From NCBI RefSeq assembly GCF_004116725.1, contig NZ_PDKG01000004.1, positions 1-64,000 on the forward strand: a DNA stretch of 64,000 nucleotides, read 5' to 3'. Source of the DNA: Arcobacter sp. CECT 8986. Lineage in GTDB: Bacteria; Campylobacterota; Campylobacteria; Campylobacterales; Arcobacteraceae. Below the pieces are notes generated by a model. That model searched no databases and was not told the DNA's origin. It worked only from the letters and a program-made list of their open reading frames with translations. Position numbers and translations under genes: made by a program. Positions 1 through 8,089 of this stretch are shown here, one piece after another (position 1 is the first letter of the stretch; each line of letters opens with the position of its first letter).

Positions 1-40
1 AAGGAGGTGGCCGAAGGTTCGAATCCTTCACGGGTCACCA
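1..40 (+). tRNA. 3' part of a tRNA, isotype undetermined
   Basis: Only the 3' half is inside the window. The T arm is GAAGG-TTCGAAT-CCTTC, followed by the 3' acceptor strand ACGGGTC, discriminator A and encoded CCA ending at 40. Before it are the 3' anticodon-stem strand (GGAGG) and the variable loop. The anticodon lies upstream of base 1, so the amino acid cannot be assigned. It is the first visible member of a cluster with Glu, Val and Asp tRNAs. Confidence 0.85.
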
Positions 41-50
41 TTTTTTTATT

Positions 51-125
51 GGCCCCTTCATCTAGCGGTTAGGATTCATGGTTTTCATCCATGCCACAGG
101 AGTTCGAGTCTCCTAGGGGTCACCA
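51..125 (+). tRNA. tRNA-Glu (TTC)
   Basis: A complete cloverleaf can be drawn. Acceptor GGCCCCT pairs with AGGGGTC, with discriminator A and encoded CCA at 123-125. The anticodon stem CATGG/CCATG (77-81/89-93) encloses a seven-base loop with anticodon TTC at 84-86. The T arm is AGGAG-TTCGAGT-CTCCT. It is 10 nt from the upstream tRNA and probably co-transcribed with it. Confidence 0.95.
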
Positions 126-152
126 TTCACAAAAAATCAAAAAAATCTTTTA

Positions 153-228
153 GGTCGATTAGCTCAGTTGGTAGAGCGCTACCCTTACAAGGTAGATGCC
201 AGTGGTTCGAGTCCACTATCGACCACCA
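153..228 (+). tRNA. tRNA-Val (TAC)
   Basis: The acceptor GGTCGAT pairs with ATCGACC, followed by A and encoded CCA at 226-228. The D arm contains AGCTCAGTTGGTAGAGC. The anticodon stem CTACC/GGTAG (179-183/191-195) holds the loop CTTACAA, giving anticodon TAC. The T arm carries GGTTCGAGTCC. Confidence 0.95.
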
Positions 229-234
229 TTATGT

Positions 235-311
235 GCGGTTGTAGTTTAGTTGGTTAGAATGCCTGCCTGTCACGCAGGAGGTCGCGAGTTCGAGTCTCGT
301 CAACCGCGCCA
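235..311 (+). tRNA. tRNA-Asp (GTC)
   Basis: The acceptor GCGGTTG (235-241) pairs with CAACCGC (301-307). Discriminator G is followed by encoded CCA (309-311). The anticodon stem CCTGC/GCAGG (262-266/274-278) encloses anticodon GTC at 269-271. This is the last tRNA of the cluster, 6 nt after tRNA-Val. No clear intrinsic terminator follows before the next gene. Confidence 0.95.
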
Positions 312-389
312 CTTAGAAACACTTCAAAATTTAATAAAATCATATTCAAACTTCTTTGTTTAATTTAATCAAAAATAAGATACCATTTA

Positions 390-395
390 TATAAT
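390..395 (+). promoter_or_regulatory. Probable -10 box of the sensor kinase operon
   Basis: TATAAT at 390-395 lies 26 nt before the TTG start of the kinase gene, with SD AAGGA at 411-415 between them. No good -35 hexamer is seen; campylobacterial sigma-70 promoters often lack one. Readthrough from the tRNA cluster is possible. Confidence 0.5.
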
Positions 396-421
396 ACACA
401 TTGCATACATAAGGATTATTT

Positions 422-1999
422 TTGTTTAAAGCTAAATCTCTATACCAACTTATTGTATATAGTATTATCTTTATTATTGTACTTATCTCTTTTTTTACAA
501 TTATTATTATTGATAATACCTTTGATGAGTTTCAAGAAAAAATCAAAATTATAAAAAGTAATTATATTAGTAAACAAAAAGATATTATTAAACAAGATAT
601 CACAAATACTATTAAATTTATTGAGTTTTATCACAATATGAACAAAGGTAAAAAAAGCGAAGAACAAATAAAAAAAGAGATAATTCATGCAATAAAACAG
701 ATGGAAAATCAAAATGACATAGATGATTATACTTTTATATATACTTTTGATGGAACTTCAGTTTACTATCCAGTAGGAAAAACTGGTAAAAACTTATTGG
801 AATATATTGATAAAAGTGGAACAAGTGTAATTAAAGATTTAATTACAATATCAAAAAATAATGATGGTGGATTTGTTCAATATACTTGGTATAAACCAGA
901 AATAAAAAAAGAAGCAAATAAAATATCATATGCAATGTCATATAAACCATGGAATTGGACAATAGGTAAAGGTGTATATCTAGATAATATAAAAAAACTA
1001 GTAAGAGAAAAAGAGGCTGAGTATGATGAAAAAATATCAAATTCAACTCTACAAATAACATCACTTACTATTATGTTGGTTTTATACTCTATTTTTATTT
1101 TTAAAAATGCAACTTTACTAATTGCTAATGAAGTAAAACAAATTGGTAAATACTTCAAAAAAACGCAAACAGATGAGAGTCCAATAAATCATGAGAAAAT
1201 ACTTTTCAATGAGTTTAGAACAATTGTAAACTATGCAAATGAGGCTTTAACAAGTATAAAATACAAAAAACATCTAGTAGAAGATATAAATAAAAACTTA
1301 GAAATCAGTGTTCAAGAAAAAACAAAAGAACTTACAAACTTAATAGAATCACAAAAACAGTTTTTGAAAAACTCAGTTCATGAAATAAATACACCACTTG
1401 CTATTATTCAAACAAATATAGATTTACTAAAAAGAAAAATTCCAGAAAATAAATATGTTACAAATATAGAATCAGGTTCAAAACTTATTCAAAACATTTA
1501 TAATGACCTTTCATTTATGATAAAAAAAGATAGAGTTGAGTATCAAAAAGAGTATTTAAATTTTTCAGAAATACTTCAATCAAGAATTGAGTTTTTTGAA
1601 GAGATTGCAAAATCAAATAGCCTTTTTTTCATCTGCAATATTGAAGAAGATATTTATATAAAATTTAATAAAACACAATTACAAAGAGTTATTGATAATA
1701 ACATATCAAATGCTATAAAATATTCATATGCAAAATCTCCTATATATATTAAATTAAAATATATAAATGATGAACAAATAGACTTCCAAGTAAAAACTAC
1801 ATCAGAACAAATCGATAATAAAGATAAAATTTTTGATGATTTTTATAGGGAAAATAATGCACGTGGTGGTTTTGGTTTAGGCTTAAGAATTGTAAAAGAG
1901 ATTTGTGATAAGAACTTTGTTATAATCAAACTAGACTCAAATGAACAAGAAACAAAATTTACTTATAGGTTTAATATAAATGAAAATACTACTTCTTGA
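422..1999 (+). CDS. sCache-domain sensor histidine kinase
   Basis: This is a 525-residue membrane histidine kinase. A first membrane segment (about residues 12-32) and a second (about 212-230) flank a periplasmic region that reads like a single Cache domain (DGTSVYYP, GKNL, W-W-GKGVYLDNI pattern). A HisKA H-box follows with His320 in SVHEINTPL, then an ATPase domain with N-box DNNISNAIKYS and G2 box GFGLGLRIV. The G1 (DxGxG) box is degenerate (around KTTSEQI), which is odd but does not prove inactivity. The start is TTG, chosen because AAGGA stands 6 nt upstream. It overlaps the response regulator gene by 20 nt, so the two form one operon. Cache domains of this kind often bind small carboxylates, and the neighbouring acetate genes fit that, but the ligand is inference. 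Confidence 0.88.
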   Translation: MFKAKSLYQLIVYSIIFIIVLISFFTIIIIDNTFDEFQEKIKIIKSNYISKQKDIIKQDITNTIKFIEFYHNMNKGKKSEEQIKKEIIHAIKQMENQNDIDDYTFIYTFDGTSVYYPVGKTGKNLLEYIDKSGTSVIKDLITISKNNDGGFVQYTWYKPEIKKEANKISYAMSYKPWNWTIGKGVYLDNIKKLVREKEAEYDEKISNSTLQITSLTIMLVLYSIFIFKNATLLIANEVKQIGKYFKKTQTDESPINHEKILFNEFRTIVNYANEALTSIKYKKHLVEDINKNLEISVQEKTKELTNLIESQKQFLKNSVHEINTPLAIIQTNIDLLKRKIPENKYVTNIESGSKLIQNIYNDLSFMIKKDRVEYQKEYLNFSEILQSRIEFFEEIAKSNSLFFICNIEEDIYIKFNKTQLQRVIDNNISNAIKYSYAKSPIYIKLKYINDEQIDFQVKTTSEQIDNKDKIFDDFYRENNARGGFGLGLRIVKEICDKNFVIIKLDSNEQETKFTYRFNINENTTS

Positions 2000-2642
2000 A
2001 GATGAATTAATGCTAAATAACGCAATAACTGAATATCTAAAAGATATTGGTCATATGGTTGAAAACTTCACTGATGGACAACAAGTTATTGATAATGTAG
2101 ATGGCTCTTTTGACTTACTAATTTTAGATATAAATGTTCCTAAAAAAGATGGATTTGAGATATTAGAAGAACTAAATCAAAAAAAAGTTTATGTTCCTAC
2201 TATATATATTAGTGCTCAAGTAGATATTGAAGATATTACAAAAGCATATGATTTGGGATGTAGAGAATATATTAAAAAACCTTTTCATTTAGGTGAACTA
2301 GGTATCAAAATAAATCAAATACTAAAAAAAGATCAAAAAAATACTTCTCATATGAGATTTAGTGAACACTACTCTTATGCAAAAGATACACAGACTCTAT
2401 ATTTTAATGGTGAGCCTCAAACACTTACAAAAAAACAATCTGAAATTATTCATATTTTAGCACTAAATATTAATATGATTGTAGACTTTGAACGGTTTAG
2501 AATTGACATCTGGAAAGGTGAAGATATTGACAATCCTACAATTAGAGCAGAAATTTCTAGGTTAAAAAAAGCACTGAAAGAGGATTTTATTAAAAATATA
2601 AGAGGTTTAGGCTATAAAATCGATAGATTTTACTCTGTATAA
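1980..2642 (+). CDS. OmpR/PhoB-type response regulator
   Basis: This 220-residue DNA-binding response regulator is the partner of the overlapping sensor kinase. The receiver domain has the acidic pair Glu7/Asp8, phospho-acceptor Asp50 (LLILDINVP), Ser78 and Lys100 (KKPFH). The C-terminal half (from about 135) is a winged helix with the usual ending NIRGLGYKI. Regulators of this class bind direct repeats spaced one helical turn apart. Such a repeat (TGCTA-N6-TGCTA, 11-bp period) occurs immediately downstream at 2717 and again at 7672 and 12851, before the symporter and pta transcription units. I infer that these are its targets. Confidence 0.9.
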   Translation: MKILLLEDELMLNNAITEYLKDIGHMVENFTDGQQVIDNVDGSFDLLILDINVPKKDGFEILEELNQKKVYVPTIYISAQVDIEDITKAYDLGCREYIKKPFHLGELGIKINQILKKDQKNTSHMRFSEHYSYAKDTQTLYFNGEPQTLTKKQSEIIHILALNINMIVDFERFRIDIWKGEDIDNPTIRAEISRLKKALKEDFIKNIRGLGYKIDRFYSV

Positions 2643-2655
2643 CAACTACCATTTT

Positions 2656-2673
2656 TAGGGCCCTTATGCCCTA
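2656..2673 (+). terminator. Hairpin after the two-component genes
   Basis: TAGGGC (2656-2661) pairs with GCCCTA (2668-2673) around a six-base loop, 14 nt after the regulator stop codon. It is followed by only a loose T-rich stretch, so it is a weak intrinsic terminator at best. Confidence 0.45.
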
Positions 2674-2716
2674 TTCTTTCACTTAAAAATATTTTTTATT
2701 TATTAATTTTTTCAAT

Positions 2717-2749
2717 TGCTACCTTTTTGCTATATATAGGATATATACT
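2717..2749 (+). promoter_or_regulatory. Direct-repeat operator and promoter of the first symporter operon
   Basis: TGCTA at 2717-2721 is repeated at 2728-2732, an exact 11-bp period. A candidate -10 (TATACT, 2744-2749) begins 12 nt after the last repeat base, so the repeat covers the -35 position as expected for an activator of the PhoB/OmpR class. The same arrangement recurs at 12851-12883 before pta. Function is inferred. Confidence 0.6.
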
Positions 2750-2812
2750 TTCAATGTGGGATGACTAAACAAGATGATTTGTTTTAACTTAGATTTTAAA
2801 AAGGAGACAATT

Positions 2813-3067
2813 ATGAGTCCTGAAAAAGCTCAAGCTTACTGGAAAGAAAATATATCTACTATATTAAAATTGTTAGTAGTTTGGTTTATCGTTTCTTTTG
2901 GTTGCGGAATTATTTTTATAAATGAACTTAATGCAATCGAAATAAGTGGTGTTAAGTTAGGGTTCTGGTTCGCACAACAAGGTGCAATATATGTATTTGT
3001 GATTCTTATTTTTGTGTATGTTAGATTAATGACAAAAATAGATGAAAAATATGGTGTAAACGAATAG
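2813..3067 (+). CDS. Sodium:solute symporter small subunit (DUF4212)
   Basis: This 84-residue membrane protein has two hydrophobic segments (about 17-39 and 50-72) and the YWKENISTILKLLVVWF start typical of the DUF4212 small subunits that accompany VC_2705-type symporters. A longer frame opens at 2774, but ATG 2813 has a strong SD (AAGGAG) at the right distance and matches the family N terminus. It ends 15 nt before the large symporter gene. The small subunit presumably assists that transporter in the inner membrane; its precise role is not established. Confidence 0.85.
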   Translation: MSPEKAQAYWKENISTILKLLVVWFIVSFGCGIIFINELNAIEISGVKLGFWFAQQGAIYVFVILIFVYVRLMTKIDEKYGVNE

Positions 3068-3082
3068 TCAAGGAGAGGGAAG

Positions 3083-4978
3083 ATGGAATTACAATCATTA
3101 ATTTATCTATTCGTAGGTATTTCATTCGCAATATATATTGGTATTGCACTTTGGGCTAAAGCTGGTTCAACTAAGGACTTTTATGTTGCAGGTGGAGGGG
3201 TTCACCCAGTAGCAAATGGTATGGCTACTGCAGCAGATTGGATGAGTGCTGCATCATTCATCTCTATGGCAGGTATTATTGCTTTTATTGGTAGTGATGC
3301 TAGTGCTTATTTAATGGGATGGACAGGTGGATATGTTCTACTTGCAATGTTATTAGCTCCATATTTAAGAAAGTTTGGTAAATTTACAGTTCCAGATTTT
3401 GTTGGTGATAGATATTATTCAGATGTTGCAAGAACAGTTGCTGTAATTGCTGTAATCTTTGTATCTTTTACATATGTTGCTGGTCAAATGAGAGGTGTTG
3501 GTATAGTATTTTCAAGATTTTTACAAGTTGACGTAAATACTGGTGTAATTATTGGTATGGTTATTGTATTTTTCTACTCTGTATTAGGAGGAATGAAAGG
3601 TATTACTTATACACAAGTTGCACAATATGTAGTAATGATTTTTGCATATACAATTCCTGCAATTTTCTTATCACTACAAGTTACTGATACATTTTTACCA
3701 CAATTAGGTATTTTTGGACAAACAACTTTTGCATTTGATGATGGAGTAAAAGTTATTCCTGAAGGAACATATTTACTACATGCATTAGATTCAGCCATAA
3801 CAGACCTTGGTTTTGGTGCTTATACTGAGCCTGGTAACTTATGGAATATGTTTATGTTAACAACAGCATTAATGTTAGGAACAGCAGGTTTACCTCACGT
3901 TATTGTAAGATTCTTTACAGTACCAACAGTAAAAGATGCTAGAGTTTCTGCTGGTTGGGCATTAGTATTTATTGCAATTATGTATACATCAGCATCAGCT
4001 GTTGCAGCATTTTCAAGAGTTAACTTAATTAAAAATGTTCAAAATGTTGAGTATAAAGCATTTGTAAATGGTGAATTATCACATGCAGATGGAACAAAAA
4101 ATGATGGTAACTGGTTTAGAACTTGGGAACAAGGTGGACTACTTGCTTGGACAGATAGAAATGGTGATGGTAAGATTCAATATGCTAAAGGTGTAGCATT
4201 TGATGGACCAAAAGGAAAACCTGTATTTGATGGTGAAAAAAGAGCTGAAGATGGACATAGAGTTACTTTAAATAGTAAAGGTATGCCAACACAAGAAGAG
4301 TTAGCAAAAAATAATGGTATGCACAATGAATTATATGTTGATAGAGATATTATGGTTCTTGCAAATCCAGAGATTGCAAACTTACCAAATTGGGTAATTG
4401 CATTTATTGCAGCTGGGGGACTTGCAGCAGCATTATCAACAGCAGCAGGTTTATTACTTGTAATTGCATCAGCAATTTCACACGATTTAATGGGTCAAGT
4501 TATCTTTAAAGATAAAGATACTGGGAAATCTAAGTTAACAGAGAAATCTGAATTAACATGGGCTAGAATTTCAGCTGTTGCAGCTATTTGCGTCGCTGGA
4601 TATTTAGGAATCAACCCTCCAGGATTTGTTGCACAAGTTGTTGCATTTGCATTTGGTTTAGCAGCTGCAGCATTCTTCCCAACAATTATACTTGGGGTAT
4701 TTGATAAGAGAATGAATAAAGAAGGTGCGATTGCTGGTATTTTAACTGGTCTAATCTTTACATTCGGATACATTATTTACTTTGTATTCTTAGGTGGAAG
4801 TAAAGAGGATTATTTCTTAGGAATTGCTCCAACTGGTATTGGTACTATTGGTACAATACTTCACTTAATAGTTGCATTTGTGGTATCTAGAATGACTCCA
4901 GAGCCACCAGCACATGTACAAGAAATTGTTGAAAACATCAGAATTCCTTCAGGAGCTGGTGCAGCAGTTGATCACTAA
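3083..4978 (+). CDS. Sodium:solute symporter, VC_2705 subfamily
   Basis: This 631-residue inner-membrane symporter of the SSS family has the signature FYVAGGGVHPVANGMATAAD near residues 33-52 and [20 protein letters not shown] later on. It is longer than ActP because of a hydrophilic insertion of roughly 100 residues (about 315-430) between membrane segments. The insertion contains an EF-hand-like stretch, DRNGDGKIQ. The SD is AAGGAGAGG. Location next to acetate genes and a DUF4212 subunit suggests a monocarboxylate substrate (acetate, or perhaps pyruvate or propionate), but the sequence does not decide this. The C terminus ends AVDH, as does the unrelated-subfamily ActP at 8089. Confidence 0.88.
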   Translation: MELQSLIYLFVGISFAIYIGIALWAKAGSTKDFYVAGGGVHPVANGMATAADWMSAASFISMAGIIAFIGSDASAYLMGWTGGYVLLAMLLAPYLRKFGKFTVPDFVGDRYYSDVARTVAVIAVIFVSFTYVAGQMRGVGIVFSRFLQVDVNTGVIIGMVIVFFYSVLGGMKGITYTQVAQYVVMIFAYTIPAIFLSLQVTDTFLPQLGIFGQTTFAFDDGVKVIPEGTYLLHALDSAITDLGFGAYTEPGNLWNMFMLTTALMLGTAGLPHVIVRFFTVPTVKDARVSAGWALVFIAIMYTSASAVAAFSRVNLIKNVQNVEYKAFVNGELSHADGTKNDGNWFRTWEQGGLLAWTDRNGDGKIQYAKGVAFDGPKGKPVFDGEKRAEDGHRVTLNSKGMPTQEELAKNNGMHNELYVDRDIMVLANPEIANLPNWVIAFIAAGGLAAALSTAAGLLLVIASAISHDLMGQVIFKDKDTGKSKLTEKSELTWARISAVAAICVAGYLGINPPGFVAQVVAFAFGLAAAAFFPTIILGVFDKRMNKEGAIAGILTGLIFTFGYIIYFVFLGGSKEDYFLGIAPTGIGTIGTILHLIVAFVVSRMTPEPPAHVQEIVENIRIPSGAGAAVDH

Positions 4979-4980
4979 AT

Positions 4981-5006
4981 AAAAAGCCAACTTTTGTTGG
5001 CTTTTT
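4981..5006 (+). terminator. Intrinsic terminator
   Basis: AAAAAGCCAAC (4981-4991) pairs perfectly with GTTGGCTTTTT (4996-5006) around a TTTT loop. It begins 2 nt after the symporter stop codon, and the 3' arm ends in a T run. This is a convincing rho-independent terminator. Confidence 0.9.
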
Positions 5007-5069
5007 ATAATTTCTTTTATGTTAAATTAAAAGCAATTTAATATAAAAGAGTTTTATAAAGGATTTTTT

Positions 5070-6884
5070 ATGAGTCTACGTGATCAAGAAGCCTTTTTAT
5101 CTGATATTCATCCATTTGAACTTTTATCTTCTAAACAGATGAACAAATGTATAAATAATATGGATATTGCTTACTATCCAAAAGATACAACACTTATAAG
5201 CCCAGAGAATATTCCAAATTCGTACTTTATTATTATAAAAGGAACTGTTCACCAATATCAAGATGAACAATTAGTTATGGATTACCATCAACAAGACTCT
5301 TTAGATGCAAATTCTTTGATTTATTCAACTACAAAAAGTAGCTTTAAAGTACAAGAAGATTTAATTTGCTATGAACTTAATAAAAAAACTTTTTTAGAGT
5401 TAATAGAAGAAAATATCCAATTTAAAGACTTTTTTTTAAATAACTTAGTAAATAAAATTCAAACATTAAAAACAAAAGAGTACACTTCTCAACTCTCGTC
5501 ATTTATGATATCTAAAGTTGAAGATACATTAATTCATGAACCTTGTATTGTACAAAAAGGTACAACACTTAAAGATGCAATTGCAAAATCAATTGAACAT
5601 AAAACTTCAACAATAATTGTAAAAAAAGATGAAGAGTATGGAATTATTACCGATTCTTTATTGAAAATGGAAGTTCTTTTAACAGAGAAAAATTTAGAAA
5701 ACTTTGTAGAAGATATTGCAATATTTCCATTACTTACAGTTTTTAATGATGATTATTTATTTGAAGCATTAACTCTTTTGATAAAAAAAGGAATAAAAAG
5801 AGTTGGAGTTGTAAATAGTAAAAATGAACTTATTGGAATTTTAGAACAGCTAGATGTTTTATCACATTTTGCAAATCACTCTTTTGTAGTAGATACACAA
5901 ATAAAAAAAGCAAAATCAATTGATGCACTAAAAACAGCAAGTAAAGATTTGATAAATATTATAAGAGCTTTACAAGTAAAAGGTGTAAAAGTAAATCATA
6001 TATCAAATCTAATTGGACAGTTAAATACAAAAGTATATAAAAAACTTTATCAACTAATTGTTCCTGAAGTTTTACAAAAAGATGCTTGTTTTATAGTAAT
6101 GGGAAGTGAAGGAAGAAATGAACAAATAATAAAAACTGACCAAGATAATGCACTTGTAGTAAAAGATGGAATTGATGTTGAACAGTATAAACCTTATATG
6201 AAAAAAATGACTGAAACATTAATTGATTTTGGATACCCACCTTGTGAAGGTAATATTATGGTTTCAAATCCATTTTGGTGCAAAAATGTAAAAGATTATG
6301 AAAAAGAGACTTCAAGATGGATAGAAGCTCCAGATATGCAAAATTATATGGATTTAGCTATATTTTTTGATTCTTTTGCAGTTGCTGGAGATAAAGAGTT
6401 ATTAATAAAATTAAAAGATAATTTATTTGATAAATTGCATGATAAAGATGTTTTTTTAGCTTACTTTGCAAAAGCTACATTAACTTTTGATACACCAAAT
6501 ACAATTGCTAATTTTATGACAAAAACACACTTTATTGATATAAAAAAAGCAGGAGTATTTCCTATTGTTCAAGGTATAAGAAGTTTAGCACTAAGAGAAA
6601 AAATTAGAGAAACTACAACGGTAAAAAGAATAAAAATACTACAAGAGAGAAATGAAATAAATAATGAATTAGCAAATGAACTAATTGAAGCATTTGAAGT
6701 ATTAAGTACACTAAGATTAAAATCACAATTAATTCAAGTTGATAATAAAGAAAAAATAAATAATGAAATAGATACTCATTCATTAAGTAAAATAGAAAGA
6801 GATTTATTAAAAGATAGTTTCAAAATTGTTGTTGCTTTTAAAAAGTTTATTACATACACATTTAAAATAGATAAGATTTCATAA
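5070..6884 (+). CDS. cNMP-binding/CBS/DUF294 putative nucleotidyltransferase
   Basis: This 604-residue soluble protein has a cyclic-nucleotide-binding-like beta barrel (about 15-130), a pair of CBS domains (about 150-275), and a DUF294 nucleotidyltransferase with MGSEGRNEQ at 344-352 and the DxD metal ligands Asp357/Asp359, followed by a helical DUF294_C region. The layout resembles GlnD-like signalling nucleotidyltransferases that modify or sense partners, but the target is unknown. It follows the symporter after a terminator, and its stop codon overlaps the ATG of the exonuclease gene (TAATG). A shorter paralogue without the cNMP domain follows ActP at 9795. Regulation of symport activity is inference from this repeated neighbourhood. 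Confidence 0.85.
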   Translation: MSLRDQEAFLSDIHPFELLSSKQMNKCINNMDIAYYPKDTTLISPENIPNSYFIIIKGTVHQYQDEQLVMDYHQQDSLDANSLIYSTTKSSFKVQEDLICYELNKKTFLELIEENIQFKDFFLNNLVNKIQTLKTKEYTSQLSSFMISKVEDTLIHEPCIVQKGTTLKDAIAKSIEHKTSTIIVKKDEEYGIITDSLLKMEVLLTEKNLENFVEDIAIFPLLTVFNDDYLFEALTLLIKKGIKRVGVVNSKNELIGILEQLDVLSHFANHSFVVDTQIKKAKSIDALKTASKDLINIIRALQVKGVKVNHISNLIGQLNTKVYKKLYQLIVPEVLQKDACFIVMGSEGRNEQIIKTDQDNALVVKDGIDVEQYKPYMKKMTETLIDFGYPPCEGNIMVSNPFWCKNVKDYEKETSRWIEAPDMQNYMDLAIFFDSFAVAGDKELLIKLKDNLFDKLHDKDVFLAYFAKATLTFDTPNTIANFMTKTHFIDIKKAGVFPIVQGIRSLALREKIRETTTVKRIKILQERNEINNELANELIEAFEVLSTLRLKSQLIQVDNKEKINNEIDTHSLSKIERDLLKDSFKIVVAFKKFITYTFKIDKIS

Positions 6885-7516
6885 TGTTTAAAAATTTAAT
6901 AAAAAAATATAGAATAAGTCAACTAAAAAATAAAGAGTTCCTTTATCTTTTTGATGAAGCACCAAAAGGTGAATATATATGTTTAGATTGTGAAACTACT
7001 GGATTAAATCCTAGAAAAGATGAGATAATTTCTATTGGTGCAGTAATGATAAAAAATAATAAAATAATAATAAGAAAAAATTTCAATATTTTTCTAAAAT
7101 CTTCAATTAATACAAATGAAGAATCAATAAAGATTCACCAAATAAGACCAATAGATTTAGAAAATGCCACAGAACCTAGTGATGCCATTTTTAAATTATT
7201 AAAATTTATTGGTTCAAGACCAATTGTAGGTTACTATATAGACTTTGATATTTCGATAATTTCAAAATATACAAAAAAATTGATAGGAATAAAAATTCCA
7301 AATGAAAAAATCGAAGTTTCATCAATGTATTATAAAACAAAAAAACGTTCAAGTGAATATGAATTTGTTGATTTAAAATTTGATACTATTATGAAAGAAC
7401 TAGATATTCCAGAACTTGGAAAACATGATGCGCTAAATGATGCAATAATGACAGCAATGATGTTTTTAAAACTAAAAGATAAAACTCCTGCTAAAACTAC
7501 TTTTTACACAAATTAA
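6884..7516 (+). CDS. DEDDh 3'-5' exonuclease (DnaQ-like)
   Basis: This 210-residue exonuclease of the DnaQ/RNase T fold has Exo I YICLDCETTGL (Asp35, Glu37), Exo II around GYYIDFD (Asp120/Asp122) and Exo III HDALNDA (His181, Asp186), so all catalytic residues are present. It starts inside the stop codon of the DUF294 gene and is surely translationally coupled to it. Symporter, CBS-DUF294 and DnaQ-like genes in a row are a combination I recall from acetate symporter loci of other proteobacteria. The substrate is unknown, and it is not likely to be the replicative epsilon subunit. Confidence 0.85.
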   Translation: MFKNLIKKYRISQLKNKEFLYLFDEAPKGEYICLDCETTGLNPRKDEIISIGAVMIKNNKIIIRKNFNIFLKSSINTNEESIKIHQIRPIDLENATEPSDAIFKLLKFIGSRPIVGYYIDFDISIISKYTKKLIGIKIPNEKIEVSSMYYKTKKRSSEYEFVDLKFDTIMKELDIPELGKHDALNDAIMTAMMFLKLKDKTPAKTTFYTN

Positions 7517-7671
7517 TTACTCAGATAAAAATATGTACTTTATACACAATTTATACATTTTAGTTACTAAAAGTTACTGCTACTTTTTTACTAAATTAAA
7601 CTACACTTAAAAATCCAATATTTCTAGAAATAAATAAATTTTATATGTATAATGAAGTAGTATTTAACCAA

Positions 7672-7687
7672 TGCTATTTTAATGCTA
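7672..7687 (+). promoter_or_regulatory. Direct-repeat operator before yjcH-actP
   Basis: TGCTA at 7672-7676 and 7683-7687 has the same 11-bp period as the sites at 2717 and 12851. It lies 87 nt before the yjcH start in a 258-nt intergenic stretch that otherwise shows no gene. A -10 box at the matching distance is poor here. It is interpreted as a binding site for the OmpR-type regulator encoded at 1980. Confidence 0.55.
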
Positions 7688-7774
7688 CGAAGTCGATATT
7701 TAGGGCTTTAGTTGAGCTTTTTAAGCTGGTTAAAATTACTATATAATTCACAAAAAAATATGAGGAGAAAGAGT

Positions 7775-8089
7775 ATGAATGATGAATTAGTTGAACAAAT
7801 AAAAGCTAATCCAAAATATCAAGAATTAGTAAAAAAAAGAACTAGTTTTGCTCTTAAGTTAGGAATTTTTGTTTTAGTAATGTTTTATGCATACATTTTA
7901 ACAATTGCATTTGAGCCAAGTGTTATGGCTATTAAAACAGGTGAAGGTGTAATGACTATTGCTTTTCCAATTGCTGCTGCAATTATATTAATAAGTTTTA
8001 TTACTACATTAATATATGTAAAAAGAGCAAATGGTGAGTTTGAAGAGTTAACAAATGCGATAAGAGAAGATGTAAAGGATAAATTATAA
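7775..8089 (+). CDS. yjcH: DUF485 inner-membrane protein (YjcH)
   Basis: This 104-residue protein has two membrane segments (about 28-48 and 66-86) and the family start pattern [19 protein letters not shown]. The frame is open from 7712, but ATG 7775 has SD GAGGAGAAAGAG and yields the normal DUF485 length. The final A of its stop codon is the first base of the actP ATG (TAATG), so the two are translationally coupled. DUF485 genes travel with acetate permease genes; the molecular role is undefined. Confidence 0.9.
   Translation: MNDELVEQIKANPKYQELVKKRTSFALKLGIFVLVMFYAYILTIAFEPSVMAIKTGEGVMTIAFPIAAAIILISFITTLIYVKRANGEFEELTNAIREDVKDKL

Noticed and set aside
440-1158. Antisense open frames inside the sensor kinase gene
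   Set aside because: They are low-complexity Phe/Leu/Ile translations of AT-rich coding sequence without SD, typical shadows.
2716-2731. Sigma-54-like -24/-12 element (TTGCTAC then TTTTTGCT)
   Set aside because: The invariant GG of the -24 element is missing, and the exact 11-bp direct repeat shared with two other promoters explains the bases better.
4141-4180. True EF-hand in the first symporter
   Set aside because: Only part of the 12-residue loop fits. The last position is not Glu and flanking helices are not obvious, so it is described only as EF-hand-like.
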